Shown: positions 56,304 to 64,000 of the stretch, piece by piece
Layout of the letters: the number at the start of each line of letters is the position of its first letter
Numbering within the stretch: the first letter of the stretch is position 1
Assembly: GCF_900114245.1 (NCBI RefSeq)
Contig: NZ_FOSK01000004.1
Location: forward strand, 358,101 to 422,100
Source of the DNA: Pseudovibrio ascidiaceicola
GTDB lineage: Bacteria; Pseudomonadota; Alphaproteobacteria; Rhizobiales; Stappiaceae
Direction of reading: 5' to 3'
Length of the DNA: 64,000 bases
Position numbers and translations under genes: made by a program
The notes under the pieces: model-generated
The model's database searches: none
Told to the model about the DNA's origin: nothing
The model's input: only the letters and a program-made list of their open reading frames with translations

Positions 56304-57265
56304 CACGTTATGACCGCCAGATGATCTTGCCTGAAGTTGGAACAGCAGGACAAGAGCAGTTGCGAGCCGCTCATGTTCTTGTCGTGGGAGCCGGAGGTTT
56401 AGGTTGTCCTGTTCTGCAATACCTTGCTGGTGCTGGTGTGGGTATCATCACGATTGCCGATCCCGATGTGATTGAGGAGAGCAACCTGCACCGGCAGCCC
56501 TTCTACTCACTCGCAAATGTGGGGGAGAGCAAAGCCTATGCGGCGGCAGCTCGGTTACATGGGTACAACCCAGAGGTGGAGCTGCGCGCCCACAACGTTG
56601 CTCTGGACCCTGCGAATGCGGGTGAACTGGTTGCTCAGGCAGATATCATCGTGGATGCAGCTGATACGTTTGCAGCCTCTTACACGCTCTCAGATGAGTG
56701 CTACCGACAAGGCAAGCCGCTTATCTCAGCCTCCGCGCTTGGAATATCTGGTTATCTCGGAGGCTTTTGTGGCGGTGCGCCGTCTTTGCGAGCAGTGTTC
56801 CCTTCCCCTCCAACCAACTCTGCTAATTGTGTCAGTGCGGGAGTTCTTGGGTCTGCAGTCGGGAGCATCGGAGCAATGCAAGCACAAATGACTTTAGCAG
56901 TACTGCTGGATTTTTCTCCAAGTCCGTTAGGTCGTCTCATCACGGTAGACTTAAAGAGCTTTGAGTTCGGCGGGTTTTCATTTCTCAACGCCAAAGAACC
57001 AGACTGGCAAGCGCCCTTTATTTCAGTAGGAGACATAAGCTCCAAAGATATTGTTGTTGAGCTTCGAGATACATCGGAAGCACCGCAGCCTGTTTGCAAA
57101 ACCGCCTTGCGTCTTACACCCGATGAACTCGACCGGCACAATTTCATCCCTGCGCACCGTATCGTCCTTTGTTGCCGCACAGGCCTGCGCGCATGGCGTG
57201 GCGCACAGGTACTTACAGAGCGAGGGTACAAGGATGTTGCTCTAATTGCGGATGTAAGGATCTGA
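56300..57265 (+). CDS. thiF: ThiF/MoeB-like adenylyltransferase with short rhodanese-like tail
   Basis: This E1-like enzyme activates the ThiS C-terminus. [48 protein letters not shown] is the nucleotide region in two parts, and [13 protein letters not shown]-like [13 protein letters not shown] supplies the Arg contacts. The two CxxC zinc pairs of MoeB/ThiF are missing (SLRAVFP where CYRCLFP is usual). The last 45 residues, [20 protein letters not shown], look like the active-site half of a rhodanese domain. Last gene of the operon; ThiD and ThiM are absent. Confidence 0.88.
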   Translation: [321 protein letters not shown]

Positions 57266-57271
57266 AAGTCC

Positions 57272-58312
57272 TTATAATCTCTCCAGATTACAGGTGTCTG
57301 CACCGCGTTCGATGAGGTCTGGTACGAAAAGTTTTTGGAGATTTATGGGATCCTCACCGCCAATTAAGTCTAGCATGAACTTGCCCAGCGTTTCGCTTGG
57401 CTTTGATATCGGGAGATAACATGTCGTAATTGGCGGTGAGAAGTACTGCGATACGTTCAGGTCATCTGTCGCAATGACAACGGCATCCCGCCCATGCACC
57501 ATCCCACGCACCTGAAACCCTGACAGGACCCCCATCGCGGTTGCTTCATTGGCGCAGATATAAGCCGTCGGCGGCTCTTCAAACATGGACATTTCAAAAA
57601 GCTGTTCTCGTCCAAATGCCGGGGTTAAGCGTCCATTAGCGAGTAATGCGGGGTTGAAGGCAATGCCTGCTTTCGACAACGTAGCTTTGTAGGCCTCAAT
57701 ACGGTTTTGCGTATAGTTCAGCTCTTCGCTGGCATTGATCATTGCGATACGGTGATGGCCTTTGGAAAGCAGACGCTCAACACAGATCGTCACAATACGG
57801 CGGTTGTCGGTATCAACAAAGGCATGGGGTGCGCTGGCATCACTGGTTCCGTAGGTAACAAACGGAAAGTCTTGTTCCTGCATGAAGCTGATGCGTGGAT
57901 CATTTGCTCTTGTCCCAGAGATGATGATGCCATCGGCTTTCTTGTTTTGAACGATGCGTTTTATAACTTCGAAGCTGTCCTCAAAACTGGCGACCTGATG
58001 CTGCACAACTCTGTACGGCGTATGCTCAATTGCACACGAGATTCCGCTAATCAGCTGAGTGTAACCAACACCCGCCCATTCGTCGTCGTCAGGTGACGCA
58101 ATGACCGTGATCATGGCGATCTGATAGGTCTTGCCAGTCCGGAGTTGAACTCCACTGATGTTGAGTTCGTATCCCAGCTCTTTGGCCGCTTGCAACACCT
58201 TATCACGCGTACGGGGGCGTACCTGCGGTGAGGCATTGAGCGCTTTCGACACTGTCGCCGTTGAAAGCCCGGTTACCTTAGCAATTGTTTTAATCGTCGG
58301 TCTTTGCGCCAT
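57272..58312 (-). CDS. LacI-family transcriptional regulator
   Basis: A 346-residue LacI repressor: HTH PTIKTIAKVTGLSTATVSKALNASPQVRPRTR, hinge helix and a periplasmic-binding-protein-like sensor (QIAMITVIASPDDDEWAGVGY, FPFVTYGTSDASAPHAFVDTDN, AYICANEATAMGVL). It starts eight bases after the glycoside hydrolase frame, so it is co-transcribed with it and likely controls sugar genes. Converges with thiF, six bases apart. Confidence 0.9.
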   Translation of the reverse strand: MAQRPTIKTIAKVTGLSTATVSKALNASPQVRPRTRDKVLQAAKELGYELNISGVQLRTGKTYQIAMITVIASPDDDEWAGVGYTQLISGISCAIEHTPYRVVQHQVASFEDSFEVIKRIVQNKKADGIIISGTRANDPRISFMQEQDFPFVTYGTSDASAPHAFVDTDNRRIVTICVERLLSKGHHRIAMINASEELNYTQNRIEAYKATLSKAGIAFNPALLANGRLTPAFGREQLFEMSMFEEPPTAYICANEATAMGVLSGFQVRGMVHGRDAVVIATDDLNVSQYFSPPITTCYLPISKPSETLGKFMLDLIGGEDPINLQKLFVPDLIERGADTCNLERL

Positions 58313-58319
58313 GGGGTAC

Positions 58320-59888
58320 TCAAGCTGAGGTCAGTTGCGCTTTGGAAAGCACATTCTGAAAACGAAGATAAACAGCAGATGTCCAAGCGAAAGCTTGGTC
58401 GCGTAGTCCTGTTCCAGTCAAGGCATCAAAGTTTTCTGCCATTCCTGAGGCTTCACAAGTTCTCATGAACCGCTTTGCCAGCTCGTGAGCCAGCCGGATT
58501 TCACCTTGTCGGCATAAACCGTCAAAAATCAGTAATGTAGTTGGTGCCCATATGGGACCACGCCAATACCCATCGGCCTCATAATACGCGCTCTGCGGGT
58601 TTTCTGTAGCAGGTCCCCACTCAGTGAGGAAGCCCTGAGCATTGAACCTTTCTACGAGTTTGTCTGCAATCTCTCTTGGCAGGTCACTGCCAAGCAACAG
58701 AGGCATAAACTGCGCCAGGCTGGTATCCGGCAGGACAAGATCTGGTTGAGCTGGTTTTCGAAACACGAAGCATTCGCCGTTCCAGAGTTGTTTTATCATT
58801 AAGTTTCTGAGCTGTGTCCTGATCTGATCAAACTTGTTAGCCATGTGTGGTTCTTCGGCGCTGCGATAGAGCTGTGCAATGCAGTTGGCCGTCAGGCATA
58901 GGAATGTCGGCAGGTCTGGTCCAACAACCGGGCCACCATGATCAAAGAAACTGGCATTATCCCAGCCACTGTCGTTGCCGTGAAAGTAGCCGGAAAGCTC
59001 CTGTTCATTTGCACGGGTATGTGTGAGCCAATAGCTGAGCTGCTTCTCCATCTTGTCTCTGAGATACACAAGCTGATCTGAGCTGAAACAATCACGATAG
59101 GCTTCCAGAATATGCAGGATTGCCCAGCCGTGGACCGGTGGTTTTGTAAACGCAAAGGAAGCGCCCGCATCGTGCACGAAATCTGGCAGCAAGCCGCTCT
59201 CATCCTGCCAATCGAAAACTGTTGCGAACTGGCTAAAGGCCAGATCAGGGTCGATGGCAGCAAGCCCGATTGCAGAAAAAGCGTTGTCCCAGCTCCATAT
59301 GTTGATCATATGGTTCTTAGACATGTAGGTAGGCGGATGTGTTAAGGCTCCCTCTGCGGGAACCGTATTTGCCCAAAGGAGGTAGGTGGCAAGTTGCTCT
59401 GCTTCATTTTGGCCTTGCTTACCATGCCAGTTGAAAAAGGCTTGCCGCGATGCTGTCTGAGCTTCTTCGAAGGATGGCCTTGCAAACTCGGGACACAGGC
59501 GACGGTGAAGGATTATACCGCCCTCAAACTGCTCCCCAGAAAAGGTCAGGGCAACATTGTCTGCATGATCTCGTCGCCAGTTGCCTTCAACAACAGCATT
59601 GCCAGCTGTTGTGAATGGTGTCAGGCGCAGGTTCTCACCTGCAGCAACGATGCACTGATCCCCGTTGGGATGTTGGAAGGCATAATCATAACGAGACCCT
59701 TACAAGGCGAACTTCAGAGTGACACCCCGCCCCTTGAGATGGAGCAGCTCTCCTTCACCAATGCAGAGGCTGACATCTCCCTGCTTTTGCGTGTTGGAGA
59801 ATAGCTCAACATCCAAACGATGTGGAGACAACGTGAACCGAGGGATGAGCACAGTACCCTCGTCACTTAGAAACACCAGCTTGCACAA
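58320..59888 (-). pseudogene. Glycoside hydrolase (MGH1/GH63-like), interrupted by an in-frame stop
   Basis: The C-terminal two thirds (58320-59324) encode an (alpha/alpha)6 glycosidase: IWSWDNAFSAIG, NDSGWDNASFF with the likely catalytic Asp, DTSLAQFMPLLLG and YWRGPIWAPTTLLI. Family members have a further N-terminal sandwich domain. Reading upstream in the same frame gives uninterrupted protein-like sequence (YDYAFQHPNGDQCIVAAGENLRLTP through QLATYLLWANTVPAEGAL) to a single TAA at 59702-59700, then 62 more codons to a TTG at 59888. One nonsense change thus splits a gene of about 523 codons. The true start is unclear. Sequencing error is possible. Confidence 0.75.
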
Positions 59889-59906
59889 GCGGCCCTAAAT
59901 CCGCCT

Positions 59907-61390
59907 CTAGTTAGCAAAGATAACGCGCTTGCCACTCTTTGTAGGGGCATGCCCTAGAGAATCCTTGTCAGAGTTGTGGATGTATTTCCTATTTAGTAAC
60001 TTTTGCTCTTCCACAGATAGTGGCGCGTTATTATGAGTCTTTTCGTCAATTAATTTTAGCTCATCAGACATATCGGTCAGCCCTTGGATGGGATTTGCTG
60101 GTTGCTCTGTCAACGTACCGACTTCATCTTCGTGCTGGATTGGTATTAATGGTACATTACTGGATACAGCATAAGCATGCATTTTATGTAGTGCTATTCG
60201 TGAGAGCGCCCCATCGACATAGTCGCGCTGCATAGTCGCTTCGAAAATCTCATCATTTACTGACTTCTGAGTAATTCGCCCATTCTCGCCTTCATAGGTG
60301 CACTCTTTCACTTGGGCTGAATAGTAGGCATCGGTTGTTTCACAAAACGGATCATCTACGGAACCGATCCGGCCTTCGTCGATAGCGCGCTCAACTGCAC
60401 TTGGGTTTGTACCAAGATCAACCTCAGTCCCCCCCGACAAATAACCTCCACCGATGTCCGAATGGGAACCATAAAGACATTCTTCAATATGATTGCCTTG
60501 GGTTTTCCCCTCTGGTACTTCACAGTCTACTGGGCTTGACAAAATCGATTTTAGAGCGAAGTTCTTCCTGCGCTCGTTGATTGCAGTAAGATGAGCGACC
60601 TTTCTTTCCGCAATACCAACTGGCAAATGAAGTAAAACACTACCGTTGTCGTTATTTTGTGGCGAAAAATCAAAGTGCCTAGGTGACGAGATAGAAGGAA
60701 CAGTGTAGAATAGGCCTATAAACTGCAGTTTAGTTGGGATTTCATGAAATATGCTATATAGAGATTTATCACCTCTTACTTTTAAGCACATTACGCGGCG
60801 CTTTTCCCCCTCCATGTTCTGTTTTGTTTTTGTTCTGTTATATCCCATATGTCGGGTCGTCTTGTAATATGGACCGTAGATCGCTTGAAACAAATTCAGC
60901 ACATGAGCGTAGTGACGCGCTGCTGCAGCTCCTCGGGAGAAGCCAAAAACATCAACTTCAATTCTAGTAATATTATAGGAGGCATATGCACTTACAAATT
61001 CCCAAGCCTGTGAAGCTCCCTTTTCCGATTTTGCAAGTACACCATAATCGCCACTGCCAGAGATTTGTCCGTTAGGAGAATCAATGTTTCCAGTGTCCGT
61101 TCCAATTCCTTCGATATAATAGTTACCGTAGATGTATGTTTCCTCTTCCACGTTTTTCTGGCTATGCGAGGAAGGATATAGACGGTGAAGCTTCCATATA
61201 TTAGTATAGTCTGATTTATAACTATCCGAAGTTAATGGCATATTTTCAATGACCGGCAGTTCACCTCCTGCTAGACGAGTACTTACATTGTAAGCATTGT
61301 TGCCGGTCCCATCAAAAATAAGCCAATCCGCAATACAAATTTACAGGTTTCGCAAATAGAACGCTTGTCTTTTAGTAATTGCTCCGTCAT
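59907..61390 (-). pseudogene. Tle1-type (DUF2235) type VI phospholipase effector, frameshifted near its start
   Basis: The long open part (59907-61241 from the first ATG, open back to 61340) is a DUF2235 alpha/beta hydrolase: VDVFGFSRGAAAARHYA holds the nucleophile Ser, and LYGSHSDIGGGY the Asp/His region. Such proteins are Tle1 antibacterial phospholipases delivered with VgrG. The first conserved motif is split: from an ATG at 61390 one reads MTEQLL...FVLRIGLF, and the next frame continues with FDGTGNNAYN. One missing T in the run at 61314-61318 (A on the plus strand) explains this. The ATG overlaps the upstream gene's stop (ATGA), supporting that start. Real mutation, slippage control or a sequencing error are all possible. 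Confidence 0.78.
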
Positions 61391-61779
61391 CTGCTATTCT
61401 CTATCGGAGTTACATTACGGTTCTCACTTGTATAAAGCATTCCTGAAAACACTATTTGTGTTATTAGCGCGTTCACAAGAAATACTACCATCAATATAAT
61501 ATATATAGATTTATTAAAATAACTATAATTTCCATTATTGAGAATAAAAAAACACCACACCATCAATATAAAAATAATAAAATTATAATAAAATACCAAA
61601 TACCCTCCAGATAAATACTTTATATTACTCAACTTCATTACATCAAAAAATAATAAAATAGGATTCATTGATATAAGATCTACAAAGAACACACTCCCAA
61701 ACGGAGTTGCTACTAAGAGTAGTACAAACATAGTGCCAGCTAAAGTAAATCTTGGAACTCTATCTTCTTTGTTCGTCAT
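61387..61779 (-). CDS. Small polytopic membrane protein, candidate Tle immunity protein (130 aa)
   Basis: Four hydrophobic segments are visible (LAGTMFVLLLVATPFGSVFFV, NPILLFFDVM, YLVFYYNFIIFILMVWCFFI, YIILMVVFLVNALITQIVF). The gene is much more AT-rich than its surroundings. It lies between the adaptor and effector genes and overlaps the effector start by four bases. Tle effectors need a cognate inner-membrane or periplasmic immunity protein, and no other candidate is in view, so immunity is a reasonable inference; sequence alone does not show it. Confidence 0.6.
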   Translation of the reverse strand: MTNKEDRVPRFTLAGTMFVLLLVATPFGSVFFVDLISMNPILLFFDVMKLSNIKYLSGGYLVFYYNFIIFILMVWCFFILNNGNYSYFNKSIYIILMVVFLVNALITQIVFSGMLYTSENRNVTPIENSR

Positions 61780-61808
61780 CTATTCCTCGGATAATGTCAT
61801 TTTCATAA

Positions 61809-62816
61809 TTAATACGTTTGTTTTAAATACTCATTCAATTCACCAACAGTTTCTACTCCATTCGCAATAGCTTCTTTAACTTGATCTCTAGCAAAATCTT
61901 GTGCAGCAGCAAAGGTTGTAATACTTATTTGAGGCAAGGCTTTTGCCTTCAAGAGATCATGCGCAATTTTTGCTACAAACAACTCCCACTGCATATCCTC
62001 AAACGCTTTTTCCTGAACCTTGCGGATGAGGGTGATGTGGCTCTTGGGTCGTTCGTTGGTTTGCGTCGAGCTTTCTGCAAATGGTGTCATGGGTGCGAGT
62101 TGACGTGTTTGCATGTTAAAACGGCCTGCTTTGCAATGCTGCCCCGATGCAGGTGCTGTAAAATGCCAGAGCTGCTGGGCATTGCACAAGCTGGGCTCCT
62201 CACACCAATCCTCGGCAATGAAGTCAGTAATTGGCCCGAAGAAAGCCTGTGTTTCCGCTGGGTTTGTAGAGAGCAGCCAGACGCGCAGAACAGCCGGATC
62301 AAAAAAACGGAACCGAACCAAACGGCCATCACTTTCAAACTCAACGCGTAGGTAACGCCGGAAATGCCGTCGCAGAAGCACTACATCGGTGGCTTCATCC
62401 TCAGAGATATCTGGCGAAGCAACAAAGGCACCACGCTCGACCTGCTGCTTTAGACTTTCTGGGGGCGGGGTTCTGTAAAGCTCTTTGGCCTTTGATTTTG
62501 AGGCTAAGAAGTAAATCCCCCAGCCCTTGCCCCAACCTTCCTCAATCAACCAGTTGGTGAGATCACTGTTCCGATCCAACCGCACCAGATAGGGAGCGGT
62601 CAAGGCCAGTTCCTGTGCCAGATCTCCAGCAATCAGACTGCACCAGTCGGTATTCTCGTCTCCCAGTAAACGGCCATAGATATCTTCACACCATTGGCCG
62701 TCGATAATCGCATAAGCGGCAATGTCATCGGTGACTTTGGCAAACAGACTTGCCTTCACACTGTCCGCGATGAGCGTATCTGGCTCGACATCGATAGATA
62801 AAGCCGCCTGTGTCAT
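61809..62816 (-). CDS. DUF4123-domain type VI adaptor/chaperone
   Basis: A 335-residue protein with the DUF4123 (Tap/TEC) pattern: AAYAIIDGQWCEDIYGRLLG, SLIAGDLAQELALTAPYLVRL, LIEEGWGKGWGIYFLAS, LRRHFRRYLRVEFESDGRLVRFRFFDPAVLRVWL. DUF4123 proteins load a specific effector on the VgrG tip. The C-terminal 120 residues are variable and presumably bind the cargo. Start overlaps the PAAR stop (ATGA). Confidence 0.9.
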   Translation of the reverse strand: MTQAALSIDVEPDTLIADSVKASLFAKVTDDIAAYAIIDGQWCEDIYGRLLGDENTDWCSLIAGDLAQELALTAPYLVRLDRNSDLTNWLIEEGWGKGWGIYFLASKSKAKELYRTPPPESLKQQVERGAFVASPDISEDEATDVVLLRRHFRRYLRVEFESDGRLVRFRFFDPAVLRVWLLSTNPAETQAFFGPITDFIAEDWCEEPSLCNAQQLWHFTAPASGQHCKAGRFNMQTRQLAPMTPFAESSTQTNERPKSHITLIRKVQEKAFEDMQWELFVAKIAHDLLKAKALPQISITTFAAAQDFARDQVKEAIANGVETVGELNEYLKQTY

Positions 62817-63181
62817 GAGGCATCCTTAGCAAACGGACATTCCTCGGCGAACGGCTTGCGTGTCCCTGGAGGGGACGCAGCGCCGATGAATACATTGGCG
62901 CTTCCTGAGACATCAGCACCACCGCAATCTATGGGATCGCCAACACGGCCTGCTTGCTTGTTGTTGAAATTCACCGTGGGACTACCAGCCGCCAATGCTC
63001 TACCATGAGAAGGAGACGGGCATGGTGAACAGCCATGGGGCGCATAGGCATCACCCTGCCTTACAGCAGGGCGATTATTGATGAAGATATTCGGGCTTCC
63101 GGCAATGGCAGGTGTTGGCGGAAAGTGACAATCATGGCCAGAGCCAATGTCACCTAAACGAGCTGCGGGTTTTCCTGACAT
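62813..63181 (-). CDS. PAAR-domain protein (type VI spike tip)
   Basis: A 122-residue PAAR protein that sharpens the VgrG spike. PAARLGDIGSGHDC, AGSPNIFINNRPAVRQGD and a second half AAGSPTVNFNNKQAGRVGDPIDCGG show the duplicated PAAR repeat with His/Cys metal ligands. The tail ends AEECPFAKDAS, without a fused toxin. It starts ten bases after vgrG. Confidence 0.93.
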   Translation of the reverse strand: MSGKPAARLGDIGSGHDCHFPPTPAIAGSPNIFINNRPAVRQGDAYAPHGCSPCPSPSHGRALAAGSPTVNFNNKQAGRVGDPIDCGGADVSGSANVFIGAASPPGTRKPFAEECPFAKDAS

Positions 63182-63190
63182 AGACCTCTC

Positions 63191-64000
63191 CTATTTCTCA
63201 AAGGAGCGGGCATAGCGCTCAGCATGGGGACCTTGATAATCTTCTGGAGCAGATGGTTCAATGTATGGCACATCCTTGCCAGTCGCTGGAGCCCCTGCCC
63301 CGCAATTGACATTCACAACAGTGCCTTCAATCTTGATGCCACTTGCATCGATACGAATGAAGTTGCCACCCACGTTGAGAGAGATAGCAGAGCCAGCACG
63401 AACAACCACCTGATCACCACCATCAACAAAGATGGTTCCAGGAGCGGTGTAATGTTGGTGTGCCAGGCTTTCCATGCGAATGTTACGGTTCACCTTGGCG
63501 GTATAGTTGCCTCCAACCTGCAGTGTTTTGTCATCAGCAATGCTTTCATTGTCGGCTGCATCGACCTGCGTGCGACGAACAGCTTTCACATGAAGGTCTT
63601 TCACACCAGAGATGGTTTCCCTGTGTGATCCTTCCACTTCAATATCTTTCGATCCGCCTATAGATTCAGACTGAGAACCCTCAACACGCTTGTGGCGGTT
63701 GGCACCCACCTTCCACGTCTCATTGTCCTCCACAACGCCATTGTGGAATTTTTGGGCGTGGAACCAGACTTCCTCTTGTCCGCCTTCATCCTCAAAGCGG
63801 AGCTCATTGGACCCTGTCGCCTTGTGACTGTCTGACTTCAAGACCATGCGAGTTTTGAAGTCAGGAAGCTTGTTCGGCGTACGATTGTTATTGTGGTAGG
63901 TTCTGCCGGTGATGATTGGCTGGTCTGGGTCGCCTTCGAGGAAGTCTACGATGACCTCGTGGCCGATGCGGGGGATGGCGATGTGGCCCCAGCTGGCGCC
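63191..64000 (-). CDS. vgrG: Type VI secretion VgrG (5' partial)
   Basis: The C-terminal 269 residues of VgrG; the frame is open to the window edge. The visible part starts in the gp5-like OB domain (GHIAIPRIGHEVIVDFLEGD, PDQPIITGRTYHNNN), followed by the beta-helix region (SDSHKATGSNELRFEDEGGQEE, then repeats of IGGSKDIEVEGS type). It ends at SFEK with no extra effector domain, so cargo must attach through PAAR and the DUF4123 adaptor. First gene of a VgrG-PAAR-DUF4123-membrane protein-Tle unit. No structural T6SS genes are in the window. Confidence 0.93.
   Translation of the reverse strand, partial: GASWGHIAIPRIGHEVIVDFLEGDPDQPIITGRTYHNNNRTPNKLPDFKTRMVLKSDSHKATGSNELRFEDEGGQEEVWFHAQKFHNGVVEDNETWKVGANRHKRVEGSQSESIGGSKDIEVEGSHRETISGVKDLHVKAVRRTQVDAADNESIADDKTLQVGGNYTAKVNRNIRMESLAHQHYTAPGTIFVDGGDQVVVRAGSAISLNVGGNFIRIDASGIKIEGTVVNVNCGAGAPATGKDVPYIEPSAPEDYQGPHAERYARSFEK

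Noticed and set aside
59394..59804. 136-codon plus-strand frame
   Set aside because: Antisense to the broken glycoside hydrolase, whose frame here reads as coherent protein.

Overview
The window reads as a piece of an alphaproteobacterial chromosome of moderate G+C. The gene set (TauR/Xsc taurine catabolism, a five-step Hut pathway with HutF, TRAP and many ABC transporters, a VgrG/PAAR type VI locus, a TPP-riboswitch thiCOSGEF operon, a bifunctional PabBC) fits a marine, host-associated lineage such as Pseudovibrio or other Stappiaceae/Rhodobacterales relatives. This assignment is inference from gene content only; no 16S or other marker is present.

Region 1 (1-9812) is the right end of an integrated phage-like element beside a tRNA-Ser(GGA) gene. 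It carries terminase large subunit (cut by the window edge), portal, a prohead protease/major capsid fusion, a gpW-like joining protein and a DUF2190 protein. It then goes straight to a small protein and a tyrosine integrase, with no tail or lysis genes in view. About 3 kb of cargo (a two-gene minus-strand unit, an Xre regulator, a secreted-looking protein, a MerR-like protein) sits between terminase and portal.

Region 2 (10210-15855) holds housekeeping and sensory genes: a small membrane protein, MsrA, a MarR regulator, a membrane-anchored chemoreceptor and PabBC.

Region 3 (15916-26706) is a taurine regulon. It has xsc (sulfoacetaldehyde acetyltransferase), a FAD/GcvT-type demethylating dehydrogenase, an omega-aminotransferase (candidate taurine:pyruvate aminotransferase), the MocR-type regulator TauR and the tauABC importer. 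Tandem 10-bp repeats lie in the tpa/tauR divergent promoter, and related sequences lie upstream of xsc.

Region 4 (26979-39204) has an SDR-like protein, then histidine utilisation (hutF-hutC to the left, hutIHGU to the right of a divergent promoter with HutC-like operators) and a TakP-like TRAP transporter. Two REP-like palindromes lie between cistrons here.

Region 5 (39258-51590) holds an HxlR regulator with a GFA-family gene, a NupC nucleoside transporter behind a leader with mutually exclusive hairpins that can bury a ribosome binding site, a LysR regulator, a sugar ABC transporter with a Gfo/Idh/MocA oxidoreductase and MurQ etherase, and a PhoD-like phosphatase.

Region 6 (51782-59888) is the riboswitch-controlled thiamin operon, then a LacI regulator and a glycoside hydrolase gene broken by one in-frame stop.

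Region 7 (59907-64000) is a type VI secretion vgrG island on the minus strand: VgrG (partial), PAAR, DUF4123 adaptor, a small membrane protein (candidate immunity protein) and a Tle1-type phospholipase with an apparent one-base deletion in a homopolymer at its first conserved motif.
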